Shown piece after piece: positions 7,930 to 16,390 of a stretch of DNA of 28,231 nucleotides; the first letter of the stretch is position 1, and every line of letters starts with the position of its first letter. Origin of the DNA: an uncultured Eubacterium sp. Lineage in GTDB: Bacteria; Bacillota_A; Clostridia; Lachnospirales; Lachnospiraceae. The notes under the pieces were generated by a model. The model did no database searches, was not told the origin of the DNA, and saw only the letters and a list, made by a program, of their open reading frames with translations. The stretch spans positions 1-28,231 of the forward strand of contig CAQBGY010000016.1 of assembly GCA_948759685.1 (NCBI GenBank), read 5' to 3'. A program made the translations under genes and the position numbers.

Positions 7930-10900
7930 ATGAAACAAATAAAAAAAATGCTTGTAGTTTTATTAACATTGGCATTAATGATTACAATGATGCCATCAGT
8001 ACAGACAAACGTACAGGCAAAAGGAAAAATGAAGCTTAACAAAAAGAAAGTTACATTATATGTAGGTAAAAAAGTTAAGCTGAAAGTTAAGAACAAAACG
8101 GTTAAAAAGAAAGTAAAATGGAAATCAACTAACAAAAAAGTAGCAACTGTTACAAAAAAAGGCAGGGTAAAAGCTAAAAAGCCGGGCAGAGCTACAATTA
8201 TTGCAAAGGTTGGAAAGAAAAAATTAAAATGTAAAGTTGTTGTTAAAAAGAAGAAGGTTCCTGTAACAACAAAGCCTGTTGTGACAAAACCAACTGTAAC
8301 GACCAAACCGGTTGTAACAAAACCAGTTGTAACAACAAAACCAAATGTGCCGCAGCCGACACAACCACAGGTTACAACGCCGCAGCCGACACAGCCACAG
8401 GTTACAACGCCGCAGCCGACACAGCCACAGGTTACAACGCCGCAGCCGACACAGCCACAGGTTACAGATCCACAGCCAACAGATCCACAACCGACGAATC
8501 CACAGGTTACAACTCCACAACCGACACAGCCTCAGGTTACTGATGATGGTAAGCCGGCTCCAAAAGAAGTTTTTGGCCATAACGTTTTGACAAAAAAGGG
8601 CTTAGAAGTTTCTTTTACATGGGGAAGTGATGCTGAAATAGAAAGCAGCGGACAGAAATTTAACGTATATTATGATGGTGTTCTTGGAGAACAGGGAGTT
8701 GCAGCCGGTGTAATTACACATACATTTGCTACGGCCGGAGAACATACTATTACAATCAAAGGTTATTTGAACGGAAAAGAGAGTAAAGGTGTAGAACTTA
8801 AAGTTGACTTAAAGGAAAGAGATCCTAGTCAGGGAACTGTATGGGAAGCAATTCCGGGAGATCCGGCAGATACATATTTTTATGATGATGATACAGCAGT
8901 AAGTGTTGTTTCTATTCAGAAACCTGGATTTGCAGAAGAAACAGGTATCTATATGACTGTTAAAGCAGGCATATCATCTGTAACTATCAATGGTAAGTCG
9001 TCAGGTTATGTTGCTGAAGGAGCAGGTGTTGTTGTGTATCTGTCAGCGTTTACACAAGAGTTGAATACAGTTGAGATTACTCATGGTTTAGGAACAGATA
9101 CTGTTGTTATAAAAGATAGTACAAAGTCATCTGGAGAACATCCGGCACAGACAACAGCCGCACAGCAGCAGACAACACAACCACAACAGCAGACAACACA
9201 GCCACAGCAGACAGCTCCACAGCCAACACAGCCATCAGGAACAACAGCAGAATGGATTGAGCTTGGCGGTGATACACCAAATACATATTTCTATGATAAA
9301 TCTACAATGGAATTAAATGAAATTGTAAACATTCAGCAGCCGGGGTGGGCAGCAGAAAAAGGTATTTACATGAATGTGCCTTCAGGAATTAGCGAAGTAA
9401 CAGTAAATGGTGTATCAGATAATGTTGCAAAAATTGAAGGAGCAGGTGTAATCGTATATCTGTCAGCATTGACAAAAGAAATTAATGAAGTAACAATTAA
9501 ACACGCTATGGGAACAGGATTTGTTAAGATTAAAAATGCTTCAAAATCAACGGGAGAGCAGCCACAGCCGACTGCACCACAGCCAACAAATCCACAGCCG
9601 ACTGCACCACAGCCGACAAATCCACAGCCGACAAATCCGCAGCCAACACAGCCACAAACAACAAGACCACAGCAGACACAGCCTGGTATTGATTTTACAA
9701 CAGACAGCAGTATTGCAAAACCATTTGGAATGAAGGTAGAGCAGGGTGCTACAGGTTATGTTAAAGTTGTTTGGGGACGTGGAGATATAGATTGCTATAA
9801 TGTATATGTTGATGGAGAAAGAAGACGTACAGGCGTAGCTTGTGGAAGTTATATGCTTCCTGTTTATTTTGAAGGAACACATACAGTAGCAGTTACTACA
9901 GTAGTAGGTAAAAAAGAGTCAGAAAAATTAGAAATGACAATTAATATTACCGGAGTGGGTGAGAAAGAAACAGAGCCTGAGACATGTCCGGAAGAATTAA
10001 AGCCACAGCTTAAGAGCAATGTTACGTTAAAAGAGGACAGAATTGCAATTGAATTGAATAATAAGACGAATGGTAAATACAGCGATAATGAGATTTATTG
10101 GTGTATCGTAGGAAATAATTCAAATGACCAGCTTTGTTATTTAGATAAAGATGGTAATATGGTACCAGCTTCAGAAAGCATGAATACTGTATCTGTAGGT
10201 GGTGGTAAGTATGCAAATATCTACCATACATTAGCAGAAGCTGATTATGTATATGCACCAACTATTCGTTCGGGAAGAATGTATCTTAGTTATGGAAAAC
10301 CTGTTTATTTGAGATTTGTAGGTACAAATGGATATGCAGGACCGGATATGAACAATCCTGGAGATGTAAATGCGAATACTTTATTTGAATTTGCAGAGTT
10401 TACAATTGAAGGAAAGAATTATTGGGGAAATACTACTCGTGTAGATTATTTCTGTTTCCCAATGATTACCCGTCTGGTAGGAAATGCAACATATGGTGGA
10501 TATGATAAAGTAGTAGGTGATATTGGAACCAGAGATGAAATATTTAATGCGTTCAGAAACGAAGCACCTACACCGTTTAAAACTCTTGTAAAAGATGATA
10601 GAATTATCGCACCATGTAAAGCATCATTTAATGCAGGACAGCAATATGGTAATTATTTTGATAATTACATTAATGAATTCTGGACAAAATATGCTAGTGA
10701 GACTTTAAGTTTCAGTACAGAGGCAGGAAACTTTACCGGAAAAGTTGTAGGAAATGAAATGCACTTTACAAGAACCGGTGATTCAACTGTATATAAAGTA
10801 GACAAACCAACAACTCAGGATGTTTTAGAAGGAAAAGGAGCATTTGACAGAGGAAATGGTGTAGAAAAGGCTATTGAAGCACAGTTGTGTGCAGCTTTTA

Positions 10901-11106
10901 ACAGAGGTGTTGCTACTGAACCTGACAAATACTATAAAGTAAGTGAATACTATAAGAATAGTATCAATAACTTCTATGCAGGATTCTTCCACAGACATTC
11001 TGTTGTAGGATTAGCTTACGGATTCTGCTATGATGATGTAAATGATCAGAGTACATTATTACAGTACAATAAGGCAGATGCTTTAGTTATTGATTTGAGA
11101 TGGTAA
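7930..11106 (+). CDS. Secreted modular glycoside hydrolase family 64 beta-1,3-glucanase
   Basis: This 1058-residue exported protein is predicted to cleave beta-1,3-glucan, as in fungal walls, callose or curdlan. In order it shows: a signal peptide (1-30, cleavage after VQA); a very lysine-rich Big_2-like Ig domain (31-112); a Thr/Pro/Gln linker (113-215) with perfect tandem repeats; an Fn3-like domain (about 216-297); two related modules of about 103 residues (304-406 and 441-543); a second linker; a second Fn3-like domain (598-676); and a C-terminal GH64 catalytic domain (about 694-1058). E823 (FEFAEF) and D839 (TTRVDYF) are 16 residues apart, matching the acid/base pair known for the Streptomyces GH64 enzyme. 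The segment GFFHRHSVVGLAYGFCYDDV is a GH64 hallmark. No LPXTG sorting signal is seen, so it is either released or held by its domains. The gene has its own terminator and appears to be an accessory insertion beside scpAB. Confidence 0.87.
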   Translation: MKQIKKMLVVLLTLALMITMMPSVQTNVQAKGKMKLNKKKVTLYVGKKVKLKVKNKTVKKKVKWKSTNKKVATVTKKGRVKAKKPGRATIIAKVGKKKLKCKVVVKKKKVPVTTKPVVTKPTVTTKPVVTKPVVTTKPNVPQPTQPQVTTPQPTQPQVTTPQPTQPQVTTPQPTQPQVTDPQPTDPQPTNPQVTTPQPTQPQVTDDGKPAPKEVFGHNVLTKKGLEVSFTWGSDAEIESSGQKFNVYYDGVLGEQGVAAGVITHTFATAGEHTITIKGYLNGKESKGVELKVDLKERDPSQGTVWEAIPGDPADTYFYDDDTAVSVVSIQKPGFAEETGIYMTVKAGISSVTINGKSSGYVAEGAGVVVYLSAFTQELNTVEITHGLGTDTVVIKDSTKSSGEHPAQTTAAQQQTTQPQQQTTQPQQTAPQPTQPSGTTAEWIELGGDTPNTYFYDKSTMELNEIVNIQQPGWAAEKGIYMNVPSGISEVTVNGVSDNVAKIEGAGVIVYLSALTKEINEVTIKHAMGTGFVKIKNASKSTGEQPQPTAPQPTNPQPTAPQPTNPQPTNPQPTQPQTTRPQQTQPGIDFTTDSSIAKPFGMKVEQGATGYVKVVWGRGDIDCYNVYVDGERRRTGVACGSYMLPVYFEGTHTVAVTTVVGKKESEKLEMTINITGVGEKETEPETCPEELKPQLKSNVTLKEDRIAIELNNKTNGKYSDNEIYWCIVGNNSNDQLCYLDKDGNMVPASESMNTVSVGGGKYANIYHTLAEADYVYAPTIRSGRMYLSYGKPVYLRFVGTNGYAGPDMNNPGDVNANTLFEFAEFTIEGKNYWGNTTRVDYFCFPMITRLVGNATYGGYDKVVGDIGTRDEIFNAFRNEAPTPFKTLVKDDRIIAPCKASFNAGQQYGNYFDNYINEFWTKYASETLSFSTEAGNFTGKVVGNEMHFTRTGDSTVYKVDKPTTQDVLEGKGAFDRGNGVEKAIEAQLCAAFNRGVATEPDKYYKVSEYYKNSINNFYAGFFHRHSVVGLAYGFCYDDVNDQSTLLQYNKADALVIDLRW
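8350..8469 (+). repeat. Four 30-bp tandem repeats encoding PQPTQPQVTT linker
   Basis: Four in-frame 30-bp units begin at 8350, 8380, 8410 and 8440. The units are nearly identical; the first has one synonymous change (CAA for CAG), and the last ends in GAT instead of ACG. Degenerate copies continue to about 8540. They encode a Pro/Gln/Thr linker in the GH64 protein. Confidence 0.92.
9556..9684 (+). repeat. Degenerate PQPT(A/N) linker repeats
   Basis: Short imperfect units of CCACAGCCG/ACTGCA and CCACAGCCG/ACAAAT type encode PQPTAP and PQPTNP runs between the second repeated module and the second Fn3-like domain of the GH64 protein. A related Gln/Thr/Pro linker lies at about 9148-9240. Confidence 0.8.
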
Positions 11107-11160
11107 TGAACAATTATAAGGATTATTTCATAATAATCAGATTGTTTATAAAATTATAAT

Positions 11161-11209
11161 AATAGAGGATATTATTCTGAAAAATTAACTCAGAATAATA
11201 TCCTCTATT
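11161..11209 (+). terminator. Strong terminator after the GH64 gene
   Basis: The arms at 11161-11180 and 11190-11209 form a perfect 20-bp stem with a 9-base loop, followed by TTTGTTT. The remaining 11107-11329 intergenic sequence holds a minor 7-bp hairpin near 11121-11138 and the scpA promoter. Confidence 0.9.
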
Positions 11210-11270
11210 TTGTTTGAAATAAGATTATTCTTTTATTCATATGGTCATGTAGATAAATATGTTAAATATA

Positions 11271-11299
11271 TTGAAAAAAAAGTAGTTTTTATGTAGAAT
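11271..11299 (+). promoter_or_regulatory. Probable promoter for scpAB
   Basis: TTGAAA (11271-11276) and TAGAAT (11294-11299) are exactly 17 bases apart, about 30 bases upstream of the scpA start. Confidence 0.55.
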
Positions 11300-11329
11300 T
11301 AATTGTTGTAGTAAAGAAATGGAGTGATT

Positions 11330-12073
11330 ATGGAATTAGAAGTAAAATTGCAGGCATTTGAGGGTCCTTTGGATTTGCTGCTGTATTTGATTGAAAAAAA
11401 TAAACTGGACATTTACGATATTCCTATCGTGGAAATTACAGAACAGTATTTAGATTATGTAAGTAAAATGCCAAAAGATGATTTGGACCTTGCCAGCGAA
11501 TTTTTGGTTATGGCTGCTACTTTAATTGATATAAAAAGTAAAATGCTGCTGCCAAAGGAAATTGATGAAAATGGCGAAGAGATTGATCCTAGAGCTGAAC
11601 TCGTTGAGAAACTGATTGAATACAAAATGTACAAATACGCAGCAACAGAACTCCGGGATATGCAGGTATATGCAGGAAAGTCAATGTATAAAGAACCTAC
11701 AGTGCCGGAAGAAGTCCGTGTGTATGAACAGCCGGTCGATTTAGATAATCTGTTATCGGATGTTGATTTGGCAAAATTAAATGAGATTTTTCAGATGGTG
11801 CTGAAGCGTCAGGTAGATAAAATAGATCCGGTAAGAAGTAAATTTGGCAAAATAGAAATGGAAGAAGTCAGTCTGCCGGATAAGATTAGTTATGTTTCAA
11901 CTACAATAAGAAAACGAAAGAAATGCAGTTTTAAACAGTTGTTGGAAGAAGCAAAAAGTAAGGTAGAAGTCATTGTATCATTTCTTGCAGTGTTAGAGTT
12001 GATAAAAGTAGGAGAGATTGAGGTGCACCAGGAAAAAACGTTTGGTGATATATATATAGACTCAATAGAATAG
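11330..12073 (+). CDS. scpA: Segregation and condensation protein A
   Basis: ScpA is the kleisin subunit that bridges the two heads of SMC and, with ScpB, compacts and segregates the chromosome. The 247-residue product has the characteristic N-terminal helical segment FEGPLDLLLYLIEKNKLDIY, which contacts the SMC neck. A charged middle region and a C-terminal winged-helix part containing FLAVLELIK follow. The ATG at 11330 is chosen with GGAG six bases before it; an in-frame GTG at 11324 overlaps that ribosome site and is less likely. Eight bases separate its stop from the ATG of scpB, the standard operon arrangement. smc is not in the window. Assignment is secure. Confidence 0.96.
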   Translation: MELEVKLQAFEGPLDLLLYLIEKNKLDIYDIPIVEITEQYLDYVSKMPKDDLDLASEFLVMAATLIDIKSKMLLPKEIDENGEEIDPRAELVEKLIEYKMYKYAATELRDMQVYAGKSMYKEPTVPEEVRVYEQPVDLDNLLSDVDLAKLNEIFQMVLKRQVDKIDPVRSKFGKIEMEEVSLPDKISYVSTTIRKRKKCSFKQLLEEAKSKVEVIVSFLAVLELIKVGEIEVHQEKTFGDIYIDSIE

Positions 12074-12081
12074 AGGAAAAG

Positions 12082-12648
12082 ATGGAGAATAATTATAAGG
12101 CACAAATAGAGGCAATTCTTTTTACAATGGGAGAATCTGTTGAAATTGGTAAGATAGCGAATGCATTAGAAATAAAACCCGGTCAGGTAAAGAAAATTGT
12201 AAAAGAAATGCAGAGTGAGTTAGATAGTAATGACCGTGGTATTAAGATTATTGAACTTGAAGGTGCATACCAGATGTGTTCTAAGCCGGAAATGTATGAA
12301 ACGTTGATTAAGATTGCAAAGCAGCCGAAGCGTCAGGTATTGACCGAGGTTCTAATGGAGACGCTTTCTATTATTGCATATAAGCAGCCAATTACTAAAT
12401 CGGAAATTGAGCGGATTCGGGGGGTGAAATCAGATTTCGCAGTAAATAAATTAGTAGAGTATATGTTGGTAGAAGAGGTTGGCCGTATGGATACGCCGGG
12501 AAGACCTTTGTTGTTTGGAACTACAGAAGAATTTCTCAGACGGTTTGGCGTGGAATCTTCTGATAATCTTCCGGTAATTACACCTGATATGATAGAAGAG
12601 TTTAAACATCAGGCGGAAGATGAAGTGACATTAAAATCTAATGATTAA
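12082..12648 (+). CDS. scpB: Segregation and condensation protein B
   Basis: ScpB forms a dimer that binds the middle of ScpA in the SMC condensin complex. The 188-residue protein has two winged-helix domains. The N-terminal one starts KAQIEAILFTMGESVEI, and the C-terminal one carries the hallmark ETLSIIAYKQPITKSEIE, then RGV, and the GRPLLFGTTEEFL motif with its conserved Gly-Arg-Pro turn. GAGG precedes the ATG at 12082. It is followed by a clear terminator, so scpA and scpB form a two-gene unit. Nothing is unusual apart from the nearby pair of carboxypeptidase genes. Confidence 0.97.
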   Translation: MENNYKAQIEAILFTMGESVEIGKIANALEIKPGQVKKIVKEMQSELDSNDRGIKIIELEGAYQMCSKPEMYETLIKIAKQPKRQVLTEVLMETLSIIAYKQPITKSEIERIRGVKSDFAVNKLVEYMLVEEVGRMDTPGRPLLFGTTEEFLRRFGVESSDNLPVITPDMIEEFKHQAEDEVTLKSND

Positions 12649-12660
12649 TAATATTCCTAT

Positions 12661-12691
12661 AAAAAGAAGAGTTTTATCAGCTCTTCTTTTT
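12661..12691 (+). terminator. Terminator after scpB
   Basis: The arms at 12661-12671 (AAAAAGAAGAG) and 12681-12691 (CTCTTCTTTTT) are perfect over 11 bp with a 9-base loop, and the 3' arm runs into a T tract. Confidence 0.88.
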
Positions 12692-12764
12692 TGATTATAT
12701 AAGTATTTAGTATTTTATGAAAATCAAATTCATATATTTTATAGATTAATTTCTGGGAGTTGTT

Positions 12765-13907
12765 ATGAAAAAATACGTTTTACATATTCTTTGTGTAGTA
12801 CTGATTTGCGCAGGACATATAAATGTTTCAGGAGAAGAGACCAAAGAAATCAAGGACAGCGATTTGATTTCAAAGTCAGCAGTTATTATTGACGGGAAAA
12901 CAGGGAGAGTACTATATGGTAAAAATTATGAACAGAAAATGGCAATGGCGAGTACTACGAAGATAATGACATGCATTGTGGCGCTTGAAAACAGTAAACT
13001 GGATGCGGTTGTAGAAGTTTCTTCAAGGGCAGCCGGTATGCCTAAAGTACATATGAATATAAAAAAAGGTGAAAAATATTATATGAAAGATTTGTTGCAT
13101 GCCATGATGCTGGAATCCTTTAATGATGTATCGGTTGCGGTAGCAGAAGGAGTGGCAGGCAGTGTAGAGGCATTTGCAAAGTTAATGAATGAAAAGGCAA
13201 GAAGCATTGGGGCTTTTCATACAAACTTTGTCACACCAAATGGATTAGATGCGGATAAACATTATTCGACAGCTTATGATATGGCGCTTATTGGTGCTTA
13301 TGCAATAAAAAATAAGATTTTTTTGGAAATCACAAATACAAAATCATATCATTTATCCGATGTAGATAATAAAAGAAATTTTAATGTGACAAACAGGGAT
13401 GCTTTTCTTACAATGGACAACAGTGCGATTGGAATAAAAACAGGATTTACAGGAAAAGCGGGATATTGTTTTGTCGGTGCAGTGAAGAGTAAGGGGAGAG
13501 TTTTTGTCAGTAGTGTTTTAGCATGTGGATGGCCCCCAAACAAATCATATAAGTGGAAGGATACGATGTGTTTAATGAATTATGGAAAAGAACATTACAA
13601 TAACAAAAGTTTATTGAAAAAAAATAAAGAAATTGATGTAAATTTAGAGCGCGGGACAAAGAAAAAAATAAAGGCATCAATACTTGGAAGCAGTAAATAT
13701 TTAATAAATCCTAATGAAAAATATAATTTTAAGACAAATATCAGTTATAAATATCCTATAAAAGAAAATGATAAGATAGGGACGGTTGATATTTTTATTG
13801 AAGATAATAAAGTTCAGACAAGGAATATTGTGGCAAAAGAGGCAGTATCAGAATATAATTTTAAGTATTGTTTTCAGAAAGTTCTTAACTGGTTTATATT
13901 ACAATAA
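12765..13907 (+). CDS. Second D-Ala-D-Ala carboxypeptidase (DacF/PBP5 family)
   Basis: This 380-residue exported D,D-carboxypeptidase is a paralogue of the gene at 6628. A signal peptide covers about residues 1-23. The active-site motifs are SxxK at S63-K66 (STTK), SxN at S118-N120 (SFN, with Phe where the first paralogue has Gly) and KTG at K225. A basic, beta-rich C-terminal part follows, ending in a hydrophobic stretch (CFQKVLNWFILQ) that could anchor it in the membrane. A GGGAG ribosome site precedes the ATG. Dac genes next to scpAB are common in Clostridia and Bacilli, where one copy often serves spore cortex synthesis. Whether this one is vegetative or sporulation-specific cannot be told: no clear sigma-F or sigma-E promoter was found upstream. 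Confidence 0.92.
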   Translation: MKKYVLHILCVVLICAGHINVSGEETKEIKDSDLISKSAVIIDGKTGRVLYGKNYEQKMAMASTTKIMTCIVALENSKLDAVVEVSSRAAGMPKVHMNIKKGEKYYMKDLLHAMMLESFNDVSVAVAEGVAGSVEAFAKLMNEKARSIGAFHTNFVTPNGLDADKHYSTAYDMALIGAYAIKNKIFLEITNTKSYHLSDVDNKRNFNVTNRDAFLTMDNSAIGIKTGFTGKAGYCFVGAVKSKGRVFVSSVLACGWPPNKSYKWKDTMCLMNYGKEHYNNKSLLKKNKEIDVNLERGTKKKIKASILGSSKYLINPNEKYNFKTNISYKYPIKENDKIGTVDIFIEDNKVQTRNIVAKEAVSEYNFKYCFQKVLNWFILQ

Positions 13908-13912
13908 TTACC

Positions 13913-13978
13913 TTTATTTATATATTTAAATGTGGTATATTGATATCAAAAATGAACCACAAAATATAGTGTGGTATA
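13913..13978 (+). promoter_or_regulatory. Possible promoter and alternating inverted repeats upstream of dapF
   Basis: TTTATT (13913-13918) and an extended -10-like TGGTATATT (13933-13941) have 17-base spacing. The 9-mer TGTGGTATA occurs twice (13931-13939 and 13970-13978) around one ACCACA (13956-13961), so ACCACA can pair with either copy. No known riboswitch was recognised. Confidence 0.35.
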
Positions 13979-14020
13979 AAACTTTATTAACAAGATATAA
14001 CCATTGTTAAGGAGGCAGAA

Positions 14021-14857
14021 ATGGAATTTACAAAGATGGAAGGTTGTGGAAACGACTATGTATATGTAAATGGATTTACTTACAAAATTAAAAATCCAAA
14101 TAAAGTATCAGAATTTGTAAGCAATAGAAACTTTGGGATTGGTTCTGACGGACTGATTATGGTAAATCCATCAGATAAAGCAGATTTTCGTATGAATATG
14201 TACAATGCGGATGGTTCAGAAGGAAAGATGTGTGGTAACGGAATCCGATGTGTTGCAAAATATGTATATGATAATAAAATGACAGATAAAACGACAATCA
14301 CAGTAGAGACTTTGTCAGGAATTAAGACATTGGTTTTAAATGTGGAAGATGGTAAGGTGAAAACTGTCCGTGTAGATATGGGAAGTCCTATTTTAAAAGC
14401 GAAAGATGTCCCTGTTATCTCAGAAAAAGAACAGGTGATTGATGAACCAATCATGATAGATAATAAAGAGTATAAAATCACATGCGTGTCTATGGGAAAT
14501 CCTCATGCAATTACTTTTATTGATGATACTGACAGTCTGGATATCGAGAGTATCGGACCAAAGTTTGAAAAAAATGAGATTTTTCCGGACAGAATTAATA
14601 CAGAGTTTATTCAGATTGTAGATAGAAATACAATTAAAATGCGTGTGTGGGAGAGAGGCTCCGGAGAAACATTAGCTTGTGGAACAGGCGCCTGTGCAAG
14701 TGTTGTAGCATGTGTACTGAATAATCTTATAGAAAATAAAGTGACTGTAAAATTATTAGGCGGAGATTTGTTTATTGAATACAACATGGAAGAAAATACC
14801 GTATATATGACGGGGCCGGCAAGGGTATCTTTTGTTGGAAATATAGATATTGAATAA
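14021..14857 (+). CDS. dapF: Diaminopimelate epimerase
   Basis: DapF converts L,L-diaminopimelate to the meso form for lysine and peptidoglycan synthesis, using two cysteines as acid and base without a cofactor. Both are present: C71 in MCGNGIRC and C220 in ACGTGACAS. The 278-residue length and two-lobed layout, with the start [14 protein letters not shown] and a repeated alpha/beta fold, are standard. The ATG at 14021 follows AAGGAGG at ideal spacing. murE begins 36 bases after the stop, with no terminator between, and its MurE is the DAP-adding type. The enzyme therefore probably feeds mDAP directly to the next gene product. Confidence 0.98.
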   Translation: MEFTKMEGCGNDYVYVNGFTYKIKNPNKVSEFVSNRNFGIGSDGLIMVNPSDKADFRMNMYNADGSEGKMCGNGIRCVAKYVYDNKMTDKTTITVETLSGIKTLVLNVEDGKVKTVRVDMGSPILKAKDVPVISEKEQVIDEPIMIDNKEYKITCVSMGNPHAITFIDDTDSLDIESIGPKFEKNEIFPDRINTEFIQIVDRNTIKMRVWERGSGETLACGTGACASVVACVLNNLIENKVTVKLLGGDLFIEYNMEENTVYMTGPARVSFVGNIDIE

Positions 14858-14892
14858 GTCACAGGATTGTTTTAAATGGAAAGTGTGAAAGT

Positions 14893-16368
14893 ATGATTTT
14901 AAAGGATTTATTAGAAAAATTAGAGTATACGGTGCTATCAGGAAATGATTGCATTCATATTAATCATCTTGTGAATGATTCCAGAAAAGTCGGGATGGGT
15001 GATGTATTTGTTTGTATTAAAGGTGCAGGCTTTGATGGGCATAAGTTTATAAATGATGTGGCGGGAAAAGGTGCAGCTGCAGTTGTGGTAATGGAAGATG
15101 TGGAAGCGCCGGATGGCGTGACAGTCATCCGGGTAGAAGATACAAGATATGCTTTGGCATGTATGTCAGCTGCATATTTCGGATATCCTGCAGAGAAACT
15201 TACAACAATCGGAATTACTGGAACAAAAGGAAAAACAACAACTACATATATGGTACGTCAGGTTTTAGAAAGCGTTGGAATTAAGACAGGACTGATTGGT
15301 ACAATAGAAACAATTATCGGGGATGAAGTAATACCGGCGAAGAATACGACACCAGAATCGTTTGTTGTCCAGGAAACTTTTGCAAAAATGGTGGAACAGG
15401 GATGTGATTGTGTTGTTATGGAAGTGTCATCTCAAGGGTTAATGCTTCACAGAGTGGCAGGATTTACATTTGATTATGGGATTTTCACGAACATCGAGCC
15501 GGATCATATCGGACCAAATGAGCATAAAGACTTTAATGACTATCTTAGATGTAAGAGTATGTTATTAAAACAGTGCAAACATGGAATAATTAATATGGAT
15601 GCAGATCATATCGATGAGATTTTAGAGGGACATACCTGTGATATAGAAACCTATGGTGTGAAAGGTGATTATGATTTTAAAGCATCAGATATTAATTTGT
15701 TTACAAAACCGGGATGTTTGTGTGTATCTTATCAGTTAGCCGGAAAGATGAATTTCCCTGTAGAAATTCATGTTCCGGGCAACTTTAGTGTATATAATTC
15801 TTTATGTGCGATTGCAATATGCAGTCATTTTACAAAAGATATAGAAAGAATTAAGCAGGCATTGATAGATGTCAGAGTAAAGGGGAGAGTGGAGATTATT
15901 CCTATTTCTCATAGATTTACATTGATGATTGATTATGCGCATAATGCCATGAGTCTGGAAAGTCTGCTGACGAGCTTAAAAGAATATCAGCCGAAGCGTC
16001 TGGTCACAGTGTTTGGCTGTGGAGGAAACCGTTCCAGAGACAGAAGATTTGAGATGGGAGAAGTATCTTCCAGACTTGCAGATTTTACAATTGTCACATC
16101 GGATAATCCAAGATTCGAGGAACCTATGGAAATCATTAATGACATTTTAACCGGTATAAAAAGATCAGATGGCGAGTACGTAACAGTTCCTGACAGAAAG
16201 GATGCTATCAGATATGCTATTCTCCATGCGCAGGATGGGGATGTCATTGTTCTGGCAGGAAAAGGACATGAAGATTATCAGGAAATAAAAGGTGTAAAAC
16301 ATCCGATGGATGAGCGTGTTTTAATTCAGGAGATAATCAGTGAAGATGAAGTGCGAGCAGTGCTATAA
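14893..16368 (+). CDS. murE: UDP-MurNAc-L-Ala-D-Glu:meso-diaminopimelate ligase
   Basis: MurE adds the third peptide residue to UDP-MurNAc-dipeptide using ATP, in the cytoplasm. The 491-residue protein shows the three Mur ligase domains: N-terminal UDP-substrate binding, central ATPase with the P-loop GTKGKTTT at 110-117, and a C-terminal domain with DNPR at 404-407. That motif binds meso-diaminopimelate rather than lysine, consistent with dapF just upstream. The ATG at 14893 has only a weak ribosome site (GAAAG). asnB starts 22 bases after the stop, in the same direction. Usually murE sits in the dcw division cluster; here it is placed with dapF and an amidotransferase instead. Confidence 0.96.
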   Translation: MILKDLLEKLEYTVLSGNDCIHINHLVNDSRKVGMGDVFVCIKGAGFDGHKFINDVAGKGAAAVVVMEDVEAPDGVTVIRVEDTRYALACMSAAYFGYPAEKLTTIGITGTKGKTTTTYMVRQVLESVGIKTGLIGTIETIIGDEVIPAKNTTPESFVVQETFAKMVEQGCDCVVMEVSSQGLMLHRVAGFTFDYGIFTNIEPDHIGPNEHKDFNDYLRCKSMLLKQCKHGIINMDADHIDEILEGHTCDIETYGVKGDYDFKASDINLFTKPGCLCVSYQLAGKMNFPVEIHVPGNFSVYNSLCAIAICSHFTKDIERIKQALIDVRVKGRVEIIPISHRFTLMIDYAHNAMSLESLLTSLKEYQPKRLVTVFGCGGNRSRDRRFEMGEVSSRLADFTIVTSDNPRFEEPMEIINDILTGIKRSDGEYVTVPDRKDAIRYAILHAQDGDVIVLAGKGHEDYQEIKGVKHPMDERVLIQEIISEDEVRAVL

Positions 16369-16390
16369 CGAATGAAAGAGAGAAGTTGTT

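Noticed and set aside
8350..8540. Regular 30-bp repeats suggestive of a CRISPR array
   Set aside because: Units are directly adjacent with no spacers, in frame, and encode a Pro/Gln/Thr linker in a long protein.
8224..8590. Open frames on both strands across the linker of the GH64 gene
   Set aside because: They are repeat-driven shadows rich in Trp/Leu/Cys or Arg/His, with no ribosome sites or known domains.
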